Shown here one piece after another: positions 8,224 through 16,769 of a stretch of 48,404 nucleotides of DNA. Numbering within the stretch: position 1 is the stretch's first letter; each line of letters starts with the position of its first letter. The position numbers and the translations under genes were made by a program. Source of the DNA: JAVBLY01 sp031553035. GTDB lineage: Bacteria > Bacillota > Clostridia > Peptostreptococcales > Anaerovoracaceae. The stretch spans positions 1 through 48,404 of the forward strand of contig JAVBLY010000011.1 in the NCBI GenBank assembly GCA_031553035.1, in the 5' to 3' direction. Below the pieces are notes generated by a model. It saw nothing but the letters and a program-made list of their open reading frames with translations, was not told where the DNA came from and did no database searches.

Positions 8224-9012
8224 TTACTCTTCAGTGCCTATTGGTTCATAAGCAGTTCCGCTGGAGTTATCTACATAAACATATACATAGAATTCCATAT
8301 TGACGATCCCGCCCATAACAACAGTACCTTCTTCAGTAGAGTCGCTGGACAGGGAATAACTATATGTACGGAGTTCAATACCGGAGGTGGCATTGACCGT
8401 ATCGATAAGTTTAGACATCTGGGATTTATCGCCTTCAGCTGATACAGATACTGTATAAATATATGCTTCTGCTCCTCCGCTTGTATTTGCGTCACTTGTT
8501 CCGTCTGTTCCGGAATCAGAAGACATGTCCGCAGCTGAGCCTGTTGCTGCACCGGTAGTAGCTTCCGCTATACCGGCAGAAGCCAGAGGCTGTTCCGCAT
8601 ATGCAGGTATTTGTCCCTGCTGGAGTGTTGTCATCTGCAGATTTTTTGGAGAAAGACCGCTCCTTACAACCAGCGCGGTTATCGTTTCGTCAAGTGATTC
8701 GGGGTCCATTGGCATATAAAACTGCTTCTTCAGTGCATTGAAGCTTTTGGTAGCACTTTTTTCCTGCTGGTCAAAAGAATCTGCCTGGGATATGACCATT
8801 CTCATTTCCATATCTTCTGTCTCGTATTTTGAAACTTCATCGGAAAGTTCCGACATATGTGTCATTGCCGGAAGTATTATGAGAAATATCAAAATACCCA
8901 GAACCGCTACGATTACCAGACCGTAAATCATGACCTGTTCTCTCTTGGTGAGGTTTGTGAACCCTTTCTTGATAGTACCGAATAATCCTGTAACATTGTT
9001 CATATTATTCAC
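8224..9012 (-). CDS. pilO: PilO-like T4P alignment protein
   Basis: A 262-residue bitopic membrane protein: short cytoplasmic N-terminus, one transmembrane helix (about residues 28-50), a coiled-coil stretch, then an extracellular domain with a Ser/Gly/Ala-rich low-complexity insert (about 145-185). Its place directly after PilN, with an 8-bp overlap, and its topology identify it as PilO rather than any strong motif. It should form the PilMNO bridge between the cytoplasmic motor platform and the pilus. Confidence 0.75.
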   Translation of the reverse strand: MNNMNNVTGLFGTIKKGFTNLTKREQVMIYGLVIVAVLGILIFLIILPAMTHMSELSDEVSKYETEDMEMRMVISQADSFDQQEKSATKSFNALKKQFYMPMDPESLDETITALVVRSGLSPKNLQMTTLQQGQIPAYAEQPLASAGIAEATTGAATGSAADMSSDSGTDGTSDANTSGGAEAYIYTVSVSAEGDKSQMSKLIDTVNATSGIELRTYSYSLSSDSTEEGTVVMGGIVNMEFYVYVYVDNSSGTAYEPIGTEE

Positions 9013-9649
9013 CTGCCTTTACGAGACAGTTTACATTGAATGCATACTTGTCATGTGTGATCGTATTGTCAGTGACCGTACCATCCGGGTTCACTGTCGT
9101 TCCTGTTACTTCTTGTTCCGGAGCGTTAGTATATCCCTCATAAGTTACATCATCGAAAATCCCACTCATCCTGAGCTGTGCTACAAATATTGGAACTCCT
9201 GTAGCACTGTCACTTTTGGCGTTGAAAAACAATGTTCCTGTTGAAGTGTCATAGTTGACGCCGTCAATCTCGATTCTGCTGCCTGCATAACCGTAAATTT
9301 GTGAAAGTTTCTTTGAATTCAACTCAGGGTAGCTGCCGATGTTAGTGAGAAGTGACTGCAGCCAGTCTTCTCTTTCCTGAGCTTTTGTTGCCGCTTCTTT
9401 TTTTGAGTTTGCATCGGAGTAAGCCGATATAACAACAGGATCATCTATATACGATAGATATGTTTCCTTCTGATTATTCAGACTCATTATCTTTATAAAA
9501 TAAAGTCCGGCAGTAACAGCAATGATCAATATGATCGCTGCCAGGATGATGAGAATCTTTTTTCTTCTCTGGGCGTCTGCCGAGGAAGTGCCGCCTTTCT
9601 CAAGGACGAGCAGAAGATTTATGTCTTTTTGCTTTATTATCTTCGCCAT
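9005..9649 (-). CDS. pilN: PilN-like T4P alignment protein
   Basis: 214 residues with the short cytoplasmic motif KQKDINLLL near the N-terminus, which matches the INLLP-type PilM-binding peptide of PilN. A single transmembrane helix (about residues 31-53) and an extracytoplasmic domain follow. A good ribosome binding site (GAGGT) precedes the ATG. The gene sits between pilM and pilO and overlaps pilO, as in other T4P clusters. Confidence 0.82.
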   Translation of the reverse strand: MAKIIKQKDINLLLVLEKGGTSSADAQRRKKILIILAAIILIIAVTAGLYFIKIMSLNNQKETYLSYIDDPVVISAYSDANSKKEAATKAQEREDWLQSLLTNIGSYPELNSKKLSQIYGYAGSRIEIDGVNYDTSTGTLFFNAKSDSATGVPIFVAQLRMSGIFDDVTYEGYTNAPEQEVTGTTVNPDGTVTDNTITHDKYAFNVNCLVKAGE

Positions 9650-9658
9650 ATTTTTACC

Positions 9659-10567
9659 TCACTTCTTTAGCATGTTGCCGATGTTGTACAAAAAGCCCCC
9701 GGCCGAGAAGCCGCCTTTTGCATTAATAGTATCGGATTGGATCACTGAGCCGGTCATACTAAGCCCATCCACATTTATCGTCAGATATTCCAGAGTGCTT
9801 TTGAGTGATTCAATTTCCTCAGGAAGAATTCCCGTAAAATGAATGGCTTCTATATCGTTTGTGTTTTTTTGACCCTTATTGAACTGGATCATGGACGAAA
9901 GGTTGTCACCTATCTCGCCCTGCCATTCCGGGGTGCCTATCATGTTAAGCAATCTGTATTTGTTGGTGAGGCTGTATTCACCTCCATTGAAAAGGGTAAA
10001 AGCCAAATTTTTCCCGTCTACTATTGCCAGAACAAAGGTGCCTGACTGGAGTTGGGGAACAAAGCGAGCCAGTTTGATAAGTGCATTTGTCCCGATATTT
10101 ATGCCTTTAAGATTGATTCCTGCACCGACGAATATTGTTCTGTATGACTCGATCAAGCCTTTGCCTGCTGCTACAGCCATTATGGTCGCCCCGCCTGATT
10201 CAGCCTGAGGATTTATGACGGTATAGTCATACAGTTTTTCTGCATCGTTTTCATCCTCACCGTACTGAGAAAATTCTCTTTCGACAAATTCCATGATTTG
10301 CCCTTCGGAAAGGGGAGGCACATCCATGGTTTTGACCATGATGCTGTTGCTGTCGATAACCAGATAGCTGTCATCCTTATCAAGGGCATATTCAGTGGCA
10401 AGTGAAGCCAGTGCATTTGTCATTGCATCCTCGTCGGTTATTATTCCGTTTATCATCGATCCTTCCGGGATGTTGATCACAGCATAATTATCCAGGCTTA
10501 TAGCCTTTCCATCGCTGTCTCCCATAAGGACTTTGATTTGAGTAGGTGAGCAAAAAAATGAGTTCAT
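9659..10567 (-). CDS. pilM: PilM-like actin-fold T4P protein
   Basis: 302 residues, cytoplasmic, with no transmembrane segment. The order pilC-pilM-pilN-pilO and the length fit PilM, an FtsA/actin-like ATP-binding platform that recruits PilN. The short segments around ILAIVDGKNLAF and the Gly-rich turns are consistent with the fold, but classic FtsA motifs are weak. The call therefore rests heavily on context. AAGGAG lies upstream of the ATG. Confidence 0.72.
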   Translation of the reverse strand: MNSFFCSPTQIKVLMGDSDGKAISLDNYAVINIPEGSMINGIITDEDAMTNALASLATEYALDKDDSYLVIDSNSIMVKTMDVPPLSEGQIMEFVEREFSQYGEDENDAEKLYDYTVINPQAESGGATIMAVAAGKGLIESYRTIFVGAGINLKGINIGTNALIKLARFVPQLQSGTFVLAIVDGKNLAFTLFNGGEYSLTNKYRLLNMIGTPEWQGEIGDNLSSMIQFNKGQKNTNDIEAIHFTGILPEEIESLKSTLEYLTINVDGLSMTGSVIQSDTINAKGGFSAGGFLYNIGNMLKK

Positions 10568-10584
10568 AACCGTCTCCTTTATAT

Positions 10585-11784
10585 CTATACGCCGCCTGTT
10601 GAGTCGACGCTTGAATACATTTGATAGATCGGAAGCATAACCGATATCATTACGAATGCTATAACTACAGCCATAACTACTATTAACACCGGCTCAATGA
10701 GAGCAACCATTCTCTGGCTTGCCATTTCGGAATCGTAGTCGAACTGATCCGCAACGGATTCAAGCATCTGTTCAAGGCGACCACTTTCTTCGCCGATCAG
10801 TATTGTGGATTTTAATTTGGGTTCAAAGCCGTCTACATCCATGAGTGACTGTGAAAGTGTCTGTCCGTTTGCCAATTTATCTATAACCATGTCGAACTGA
10901 TGGTCTATATATGTGTTGCCGATTGTTTTTCGGGCTATAGTAAGGGACTGTATCATCGGAATACCGCTGACATATAATGATGCCATTGTCCGTGCAAAAC
11001 GGGCGGTATAGATAGTCTTAAGCAGTTTACCGATCTTTGGGATCTTCAGTTTGACTTTATCCTTCCACCTTCTGGGATGGGGCATTCTGAATATGGCACT
11101 TATGATCATTACAAGTATAAGAACTCCAATGAGAAGATATAGCCAGTACGCTACAAGAAAATCACTTATAGCCATTACTACCTGCGTCGGCACCGGAAGT
11201 GCCTGACCTTCAAACATCTCAAAGAATGTTGGAAGAACAAATGTAAATATTGCGATAACGACGATAACTATGAGTACTCCCAGTATTGCAGGATACATGG
11301 TTGCATTTTTGATCTTGCCGTTGAGTCTGTGTTCCTTATCATATTGGTCGGCCATCTTTGTGGCGGTTGTATCCATGCGGCCGCTGCTTTCTCCTGCCCT
11401 CATCATGTTTATGAGAAGCTCGGGGAAAGCCTTGCCCTGGTTTGCCATAGAATCGGATAGAGATGTCCCCTTTTGCAGGTCCTCAATTACTGCATCATAT
11501 ACCTTTTGGATATGCGGCTTATTGTCCCTTTGTGAAATGATCTGCATGGCTCTAATGAGAGTTATTCCGGATGCGAGCATTGCGGCAAGCTGTCTGCAAA
11601 AGTCAGCTACCTCAATGAGTTTCATTTTTTTCTGTTTCTGGACCTTGGTGGTTTCCTGCTGATTTAGCAGGAACAATCCTTCTTCCCCTAAAAGGTGTGT
11701 AAGTTGAGGAACCCCCCCGGCGTCCATCCTGCCACGTATCTTGGTGCCGTCGACTGATACAGCAGTATATTTGTATGTGGGCAT
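10585..11784 (-). CDS. pilC: Type IV pilus inner-membrane platform protein PilC
   Basis: A 399-residue GspF/PilC family polytopic membrane protein with two repeated T2SSF domains. Each has the FCRQLAAMLASGI or FARTMASLYVSGIP type motif and a following GESSGR/GEESGRL motif. Three hydrophobic helices are visible (about 165-190, 215-235, 365-390). The start is supported by GGAGG 5 nt upstream. It begins the second transcription block of the cluster, 193 bp downstream of pilD. Confidence 0.93.
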   Translation of the reverse strand: MPTYKYTAVSVDGTKIRGRMDAGGVPQLTHLLGEEGLFLLNQQETTKVQKQKKMKLIEVADFCRQLAAMLASGITLIRAMQIISQRDNKPHIQKVYDAVIEDLQKGTSLSDSMANQGKAFPELLINMMRAGESSGRMDTTATKMADQYDKEHRLNGKIKNATMYPAILGVLIVIVVIAIFTFVLPTFFEMFEGQALPVPTQVVMAISDFLVAYWLYLLIGVLILVMIISAIFRMPHPRRWKDKVKLKIPKIGKLLKTIYTARFARTMASLYVSGIPMIQSLTIARKTIGNTYIDHQFDMVIDKLANGQTLSQSLMDVDGFEPKLKSTILIGEESGRLEQMLESVADQFDYDSEMASQRMVALIEPVLIVVMAVVIAFVMISVMLPIYQMYSSVDSTGGV

Positions 11785-11825
11785 CTAATCCTCCGATTGT
11801 AATTGCCTATTGTTTTCGATCATAC

Positions 11826-11958
11826 ATTGAACTTTAACATGTTCAATTCACACATATAACTTATACCATAATATACCCACTCCTGCAAGAAATATAGGGG
11901 GTTACAGCGTTTTTTTGATTTTTTTTTCGGAGTCAAAATGTGACCTTAAATATGACCT
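11826..11958 (-). promoter_or_regulatory. Leader of the pilC-M-N-O block
   Basis: On the minus strand TTGCAG, 17 bp and TATAAG form a plausible promoter inside this interval. Downstream of it ATTGAAC (11826-11832) and GTTCAAT (11841-11847) make a 7-bp inverted repeat with an 8-nt centre. Further upstream TGACCT is directly repeated at 11941 and 11953. These are candidate operators. The pilD-pilC gap therefore probably holds an internal promoter. Confidence 0.4.
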
Positions 11959-11977
11959 AAAAGGTGTAGTATTCGGT

Positions 11978-12739
11978 TTAGAAAAAATCGAGATACCAGT
12001 CTATAATATATTGCCCCCAGAGAAGAGAGGTGAAAATGCCTACAGCCAGACATGGACCGAATGCAAAGTGTTCCTTACGTCCTTTTTTGCGGCGGGCAAG
12101 AAGGATGATCCCGTAGATACCGCCGAGGATTATCCCGATAAAAGCAGCTACTATGGCGTTCTGCCATCCCAGCAAAAATCCTGCCGCCGCCATCAGCTTG
12201 ATATCGCCACCTCCGAATGCACCGGATATGAATATGGCGAGGAGCAGCAGAGGAACGCTTATGGCAAATATTCCTATGACTCTGGACAAGATCGTGACAT
12301 CACCCAGAACCCATATCGATGCGATTCCACACAGAAATATTGCAATGTTAAGCGAATCTGGAATTTCCTGAGTATCCGCATCGATAAGTGTTAATGTGAG
12401 GAGTATTGCTCCGATGGCAAAGTACAGAGCCGCTGTCGGCAGTGGATAAAATATGTAAAGTGTCAGCGATAATGCTCCTGAGAACAGTTCTACCAGCATG
12501 TATCTGGGCGATATAGGCTCACCGCAGTAACGGCACTTGCCTCTTAGAAAAAGCCAGCTGAATACGGGAACCAGGTCTTTTGGGTAAAGTCTGTGCTCGC
12601 ATTTGGGACAGTAAGAAAATCCTTTGACGAAGTTGATCTTTCTGGGCAGCCTGTATATGAGCACGTTAAGAAAGCTGCCGATGACGGCTCCGAAGGCGAA
12701 TACCAGTATATATATCAAAGTGTATATTGCTATTAACAT
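11978..12739 (-). CDS. pilD: Prepilin peptidase / N-methyltransferase PilD
   Basis: A 253-residue polytopic membrane aspartyl protease that cleaves class III prepilin leaders and methylates the new N-terminus. The catalytic aspartates lie in LIDADTQEIPD (Asp120 region) and GGGDIKL (Asp179). The N-terminal methylase domain has two CxxC pairs (Cys44/47, Cys69/72), so the protein is the full bifunctional type. It lies between pilA and pilC, separated from pilA by a terminator. Confidence 0.94.
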   Translation of the reverse strand: MLIAIYTLIYILVFAFGAVIGSFLNVLIYRLPRKINFVKGFSYCPKCEHRLYPKDLVPVFSWLFLRGKCRYCGEPISPRYMLVELFSGALSLTLYIFYPLPTAALYFAIGAILLTLTLIDADTQEIPDSLNIAIFLCGIASIWVLGDVTILSRVIGIFAISVPLLLLAIFISGAFGGGDIKLMAAAGFLLGWQNAIVAAFIGIILGGIYGIILLARRKKGRKEHFAFGPCLAVGIFTSLLWGQYIIDWYLDFF

Positions 12740-12770
12740 GAGACGATTATATCAGATGGAAATAAAAAAA

Positions 12771-12795
12771 CAAACTCCCCGGTTTGGGGAGTTTG
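12771..12795 (-). terminator. Terminator between pilA and pilD
   Basis: CAAACTCCCC (12771-12780) and GGGGAGTTTG (12786-12795) form a perfect 10-bp stem with a 5-nt loop. On the minus strand it is followed by TTTTTTT. It should end most pilA transcripts, giving excess major pilin over the downstream machinery. Confidence 0.88.
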
Positions 12796-12828
12796 CTGAT
12801 TGTTGAAATGATTATCTATAGCAGGTGA

Positions 12829-13302
12829 TTACAGTTTTACTGGCTTTTGGAACACACCAGATGCATAAGTAACTGAGTACTTACCATTACTGTACTTGAA
12901 TCCGGTAACCTTATCGCCTGAGATGACGATCGTACTTATATCACCTGTGGTACCTGATGTATATGAGCCGCCTGATGTATAAGTCTCGCCGGTCAGTTTG
13001 TTGATTTGTGTTATTCCTTTTGCACTTATAGCTCCACCGGATGCTGTAGTAAAGTAACTTCCACTAGCTCCCATCGCTACACCATTATCGGTTTTATCTG
13101 TGCTTGCGAGATGCTGTAATCCAACCATTGAAGTTCTTGCTTCTGTAGTTGCTGCTCTTGCATTCGCATCGTCGATGTATCCAACGAGTGCAGGGATAGC
13201 GATTGCTGCTAAGATTGCAAGGATTACCAGTACTACTACAACCTCGATGAGGGTAAATCCCTTTTTCTTTTTGAGATGTTTCTTCATAATCTGTGTCATC
13301 AT
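12829..13302 (-). CDS. pilA: Major type IV pilin PilA
   Basis: 157 residues. A short basic leader (HLKKKKG) precedes FTLIEVVVVL, giving a G15/F16 cleavage with Glu at mature position 5, then the long hydrophobic alpha1 helix. The rest is a Gly/Ser/Thr-rich pilin head without a cysteine pair. I choose the ATG at 13302 because AAGGAG lies 9 nt upstream, although the frame is open to 13410. A private promoter and terminator mark it as the most abundant subunit. It is the first gene of the T4P locus. Confidence 0.92.
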   Translation of the reverse strand: MMTQIMKKHLKKKKGFTLIEVVVVLVILAILAAIAIPALVGYIDDANARAATTEARTSMVGLQHLASTDKTDNGVAMGASGSYFTTASGGAISAKGITQINKLTGETYTSGGSYTSGTTGDISTIVISGDKVTGFKYSNGKYSVTYASGVFQKPVKL

Positions 13303-13410
13303 TTTGTTATTCTCCTTATAAATTCCTAATAAATTCCTAATACTACTTTTTTTGTATGCCCTTTTCCCATATTGATTCGGGTTATTATTGCTTAATTCAA
13401 AGATACCCAC

Positions 13411-13439
13411 AGTATAACATCACAAACACATTTTTTAAA
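13411..13439 (-). promoter_or_regulatory. pilA promoter
   Basis: On the minus strand TTTAAA (13434-13439), a 17-bp spacer and TATACT (13411-13416) are preceded by a very A/T-rich stretch that could act as an UP element. It leaves a leader of roughly 100 nt before the pilA start, containing TTAGGAATTTA twice. Confidence 0.5.
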
Positions 13440-13699
13440 TTTTTTTTCACAATTTCAACACAAAAGTGGATAAAGGTTGAAAAACATGGCTTTTGAGCAT
13501 CAGAAAAATGAATATATTTTGATTTGACAAAAGGAATCACCGATCCTCATCGGCAGTTTTCTTGATTTGAGATACTATTTGGCAACTGTCAGTTGATAAA
13601 AGTTATAGCTTTTCTGCTTCAGCTACACCGCCTATTACTGTGGCATTGACGAAAACGCCGTCGATATATATGATTGCATCGGAGCTTTCCATAATATGC
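13440..13699. other. Gene-free stretch between pilA and icd promoters
   Basis: No convincing gene is present. A CCGAT/ATCGG hairpin (13540-13553) is followed by TTTTCTT on the + strand, which would be a terminator for an unseen upstream transcript. On the minus strand a 29-codon frame (13603-13692) reads like a protein fragment (IYIDGVFVNATVIGGVAEAE) but has no ribosome binding site and no family I recognise. Confidence 0.35.
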
Positions 13700-13728
13700 T
13701 TGTTTTCTTTTATAGGGAAATATATACT
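13700..13728 (+). promoter_or_regulatory. icd promoter
   Basis: TTGTTT (13700-13705), a 17-bp spacer and TATACT (13723-13728) lie about 70 nt before the start codon of the isocitrate dehydrogenase gene. Confidence 0.5.
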
Positions 13729-13797
13729 ATATACCGTGTCGGCAAAAAATGTCGAACGGCTTACAAGTTGATTGAATAAGAGGGAACCGGAGGGAAC

Positions 13798-15015
13798 ATG
13801 ACAGATAAAATAAAGATGAGCACACCTATCGTCGAAATGGATGGCGATGAAATGACAAGAATAATATGGGCAAAGATCAAGGAAATTCTGGTCGAGCCGT
13901 ATATCGAACTTAAATCGGAATACTATGACCTGGGTCTCAGGAAAAGAGAAGAGACAAAAGATCAGATCACCATTGATGCTGCAGAGGCAACAAAAAAATA
14001 CGGTGTGGGTGTCAAATGCGCTACTATTACACCAAACACGGAGCGTGTTGAGGAATACGATCTTACGGAAATGTACAAGTCGCCAAACGGCACTATCAGG
14101 GCTATTTTGGACGGCACTGTTTTCCGTGCGCCCATCCTGGTGAACGGTATCGTGCCATTTATTCCTACATGGACAAAGCCGATCACGATTGCCAGACATG
14201 CATACGGTGATTTATATAAGAATGCAGAGCTTCCTGTTCCGGAAGGCGCAAAAGCAGAGCTGGTAATGACAGAAGCCGACGGTAACGAGAACAGAATGCT
14301 TATCCACGACTTTAAGAATACAGCCGGGATAATCCAGGGCATCCACAACACAGACAAGAGCATCAGGTCTTTTGCAAGAGCTTGTTTCAACTTTGCTCTG
14401 GACACCAAGCAGGATGTTTGGTTTGCAACAAAGGATACTATTTCAAAGACATATGACCGCAGATTCAGAGACATATTCGAAGCGGTATATCTTGATGAAT
14501 ATAAGGAAAAAATGGAAGGCGTTGGTCTTGAGTATTTCTACACATTGATCGACGATGCTGTTGCCAGAGTCATCAGGTCCGACGGCGGATACATCTGGGC
14601 ATGCAAAAATTACGACGGCGACGTCATGAGCGACATGGTCGCCACAGCATACGGCAGCCTGGCCATGATGACTTCAGTTCTGGTTTCACCCGATGGGACC
14701 TTTGAGTACGAGGCGGCCCATGGAACGGTACAGAAGCATTACTACAATCACCTTGACGGACAGTCAACATCTACAAATTCCGTTGCAACTATTTTTGCCT
14801 GGAGCGGGGCATTGAGAAAAAGAGGCGAGCTGGACGGGATCGAAGATCTCATGAACTTTGCGGAGAAGCTGGAGCTGGCGACCATCAAGACTATTGAAGA
14901 CGGCATCATGACCGGCGATCTCTATTCCATTTCAAAGATGGACAAAAAAGAAAAGGTCGACACCGAGACCTTCCTCCTTGAAGTAGGACAGAGGTTGGGT
15001 ACGTTTTTGGGATAG
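13798..15015 (+). CDS. icd: NADP-dependent isocitrate dehydrogenase
   Basis: A 405-residue cytosolic enzyme converting isocitrate to 2-oxoglutarate. It belongs to the dimeric, eukaryote-like subfamily rather than the E. coli type. It opens with TPIVEMDGDEMTRIIW, carries the substrate loop SPNGTIR, the metal-binding DGDVMSDM region and the cofactor segment AAHGTVQKHY. The length matches the subfamily. GGAGGG precedes the ATG. It is a single gene with its own promoter and terminator. It could feed glutamate synthesis in an incomplete TCA pathway. Confidence 0.95.
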   Translation: MTDKIKMSTPIVEMDGDEMTRIIWAKIKEILVEPYIELKSEYYDLGLRKREETKDQITIDAAEATKKYGVGVKCATITPNTERVEEYDLTEMYKSPNGTIRAILDGTVFRAPILVNGIVPFIPTWTKPITIARHAYGDLYKNAELPVPEGAKAELVMTEADGNENRMLIHDFKNTAGIIQGIHNTDKSIRSFARACFNFALDTKQDVWFATKDTISKTYDRRFRDIFEAVYLDEYKEKMEGVGLEYFYTLIDDAVARVIRSDGGYIWACKNYDGDVMSDMVATAYGSLAMMTSVLVSPDGTFEYEAAHGTVQKHYYNHLDGQSTSTNSVATIFAWSGALRKRGELDGIEDLMNFAEKLELATIKTIEDGIMTGDLYSISKMDKKEKVDTETFLLEVGQRLGTFLG

Positions 15016-15057
15016 ATTAAATTCAAATATTGGATATGGAACCAAGATAAATATGTA

Positions 15058-15085
15058 AAAAGCCTCGCAGGTCTGCGAGGCTTTT
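15058..15085. terminator. icd terminator
   Basis: AAAAGCCTCGCAG and CTGCGAGGCTTTT form a perfect 13-bp stem with a 2-nt minimal loop. T-rich sequence follows on both strands, so it can also serve the convergent C_GCAxxG gene. Confidence 0.92.
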
Positions 15086-15127
15086 GTTTAGTATGGTTTA
15101 AGAACTTAGAGCTGCCTTTCGATCGAG

Positions 15128-15529
15128 TCACCTGTTAAACAACGTCTTTTCAATTATATCCACCGCATCTTCAATGCAACCGCTACAGCTTCTCAGCGGT
15201 GTGCCGGTGTCGACACCTTTCAGATCTCTGCAGATAACCGACCCGTTTTTCTTCTCGAATTCTTCAGTCATTTCTCTGATCAGCTTGTAGGTGTTCTTTT
15301 TGGTTTTTGGATTATTTAGATTGCCATCACTGTTTTTCATCCCTGCCACTGCCGCCATTGCCGATATCGCACCGCATGTTCCCATGGTTCCCATTCCAAG
15401 GCCATATGCTTCGGTTGCACGGAATATGTCTTCTTCATTAAACCCCAGTTCCTCCGCATAAAGGCATGCTACAGATTGGGCACAGTTATAGCCTTTTTTA
15501 TGATTTTTCATTGATTCTTCTTTTTTCAT
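15128..15529 (-). CDS. C_GCAxxG_C_C family (putative redox) protein
   Basis: 133 residues. It matches the cysteine pattern of this family: YNCAQSV near the N-terminus, then GTCGAISAMAAV (the GCAxxG-like segment), and two late cysteines in RSCSGCIEDA. One further Cys lies at VICRDL. The family is common in anaerobic Firmicutes and is thought to be redox-active, but no reaction is established. GAGGGT precedes the ATG. It is transcribed alone, convergent to icd. Confidence 0.8.
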   Translation of the reverse strand: MKKEESMKNHKKGYNCAQSVACLYAEELGFNEEDIFRATEAYGLGMGTMGTCGAISAMAAVAGMKNSDGNLNNPKTKKNTYKLIREMTEEFEKKNGSVICRDLKGVDTGTPLRSCSGCIEDAVDIIEKTLFNR

Positions 15530-15567
15530 TTGTTACCCTCTATTTTCTTTGACCAGCCGAAAAATTA

Positions 15568-15600
15568 CTTTATTATCATAACATTAAAATGATTATCATG
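15568..15600 (-). promoter_or_regulatory. Fur-like palindromes upstream of the C_GCAxxG gene
   Basis: On the minus strand, TGATAAT followed by ATTTTAA and a second TGATAAT resemble the 7-1-7 Fur/PerR-type operator (TGATAAT-n-ATTATCA). ATGATTATCAT (15589-15599) is a perfect 11-nt palindrome. The second half-sites are imperfect, so this is only a candidate metal- or peroxide-responsive operator. Confidence 0.35.
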
Positions 15601-15635
15601 CTATTAGACTGTTGTGAATGAACCAGACAAGTGCT

Positions 15636-15835
15636 CAAAATATCCATGCAAGAAAAAAGACCGATTTATGTCCGAAAAACGAGGGAGTGTGGTGAAAATC
15701 GCTTCACTTTTTCTGACGTGCATCTATTATTGTCCATAGCTGACCATAGTAGCTTGAGGCACTTATGTGAAACATGAAAAATACCACACTCCCTCAATTC
15801 TGGGACAAAAAGCCCACAAAAAAGTTGAATGAAGT
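15636..15835 (+). repeat. Structured intergenic repeat, copy A
   Basis: The 5' box (15636-15659, ending ATGCAAGAAAAAAG) matches copy B at nearly every base. The closing stem GAGGGAGTGTGGT (15681-15693) pairs perfectly with ACCACACTCCCTC (15783-15795). TGTCC and GGACA flank it as a further short helix. The internal boxes TTATTGTCCAT (15727-15737) and ATGTGAAA (15765-15772) match copies B and C. It lies in a gene-free gap between the C_GCAxxG gene and the encapsulin 3' end. Confidence 0.6.
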
Positions 15836-15875
15836 TATATTGAGGAGTAGTCATGCTAATGGTCAAAAAAGGAAT

Positions 15876-15901
15876 GACCGTCGGCCAGTCAGCCGGCGGT
15901 C
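15876..15901 (-). terminator. Terminator of the encapsulin operon
   Basis: GACCGTCGGC (15876-15885) and GCCGGCGGTC (15892-15901) form a 10-bp GC-rich stem with a 6-nt loop and one T/G position. On the minus strand TTTTTT follows a few bases after the stem, so it ends the encapsulin transcript. It may also stop read-through from the + strand. Confidence 0.75.
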
Positions 15902-15946
15902 ACGATTTTATTCTGTATTAAGCTCGATAATCAGACCAGTAAGTGG

Positions 15947-16750
15947 TTATTTGAATACTACTATTGAATCCGGTGCTTTGATTCGGGGAATCAGAGTTTC
16001 CAGTATCCTCAGGTTCTGGTTCAGATCAGAATCATCGATGATACTTGAAGTCACATCTTGTCCGATCGCTATATCCATGTAGTAACTTTCACCGCAAACA
16101 AGCAAGGCTGTCTTTTCCTTTAGCTCAGTTGATTTGAGCATGGATCCTGTGATCAGCGTCTTGATTCGATCCGCTTCAATAGTTCCTGTTCCTGGCTGGA
16201 TCCGCTGCAGTTCAGCGAAGAGGTCGGGGCTCAGTATCAGGCTGTATCTTCCAAGTCTGTTCGATTTTTCAAGTTTTGTGATTCCTTCATATACATTTTT
16301 AAAGGATGCTTCTCCTGTGGACCAGTCTCCTCTTTTTACAGTCTGGCTTCCTTTGACAGTGAGAAGTCCGTCGATTCCCAATTTGTTGTTGCCGTAGAAT
16401 ATGAGATTGTCTTCTCTCTTAGAAAGCATCTGAGCCGCTATCATAGCAGCGCTGAGATCTGCTTCGCCATCTCCGGTTGCTTCCATGTCTCTCCAGTAGA
16501 GCCAGAAGTCTGCATACAGTTGGGGGATCTCAAAAATCTGTCTGCCTTCTGTTCTTGAATAGCCGTTTTCTACGACTTCTTCTTTATCAAGGCTGTCAAC
16601 TTTTATGAATCTTGTGCCTATGCCCAGAGGTCCTTTTATGGGCATGAACTTTCTGCATACAAGCTGCTTCTTCATCTCATTTATGATTATACTGTCCAGC
16701 TTCATCCACATCTCTTCTGAGTAGGGTCCTTCTCTATCTAAATGTTCCAT
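15947..16750 (-). CDS. Encapsulin shell protein (family 1)
   Basis: 267 residues, the usual size of the HK97-fold shell protein that self-assembles into an icosahedral nanocompartment. The N-terminal helix region (REGPYSEEMWMKLD), the E-loop with GPLGIGTRFIKVD, the P-domain motifs QIFEIPQLYADFWLYWRD and the A-domain segments SPDLFAELQRIQPG and LKEKTALLVCGE are all characteristic. It directly follows the ferritin-like cargo gene by 19 bp on the same strand and is ended by a strong hairpin. The compartment is expected to store iron or protect against oxidative stress. Confidence 0.95.
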   Translation of the reverse strand: MEHLDREGPYSEEMWMKLDSIIINEMKKQLVCRKFMPIKGPLGIGTRFIKVDSLDKEEVVENGYSRTEGRQIFEIPQLYADFWLYWRDMEATGDGEADLSAAMIAAQMLSKREDNLIFYGNNKLGIDGLLTVKGSQTVKRGDWSTGEASFKNVYEGITKLEKSNRLGRYSLILSPDLFAELQRIQPGTGTIEADRIKTLITGSMLKSTELKEKTALLVCGESYYMDIAIGQDVTSSIIDDSDLNQNLRILETLIPRIKAPDSIVVFK

Positions 16751-16769
16751 TATAATAATACCTTCTTTC

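Noticed and set aside
2863..13302. Type II secretion or competence (com) pseudopilus instead of T4P
   Set aside because: The presence of pilT, pilM, pilN and pilO with a full bifunctional prepilin peptidase points to a T4P system. DNA uptake by these pili remains possible but no comEA/comEC is in the window.
13603..14199. A long minus-strand frame opposite icd
   Set aside because: Most of it is the antisense of the icd 5' part. Only its last 29 codons are outside icd and they lack a start signal, so they are noted as a weak fragment only.
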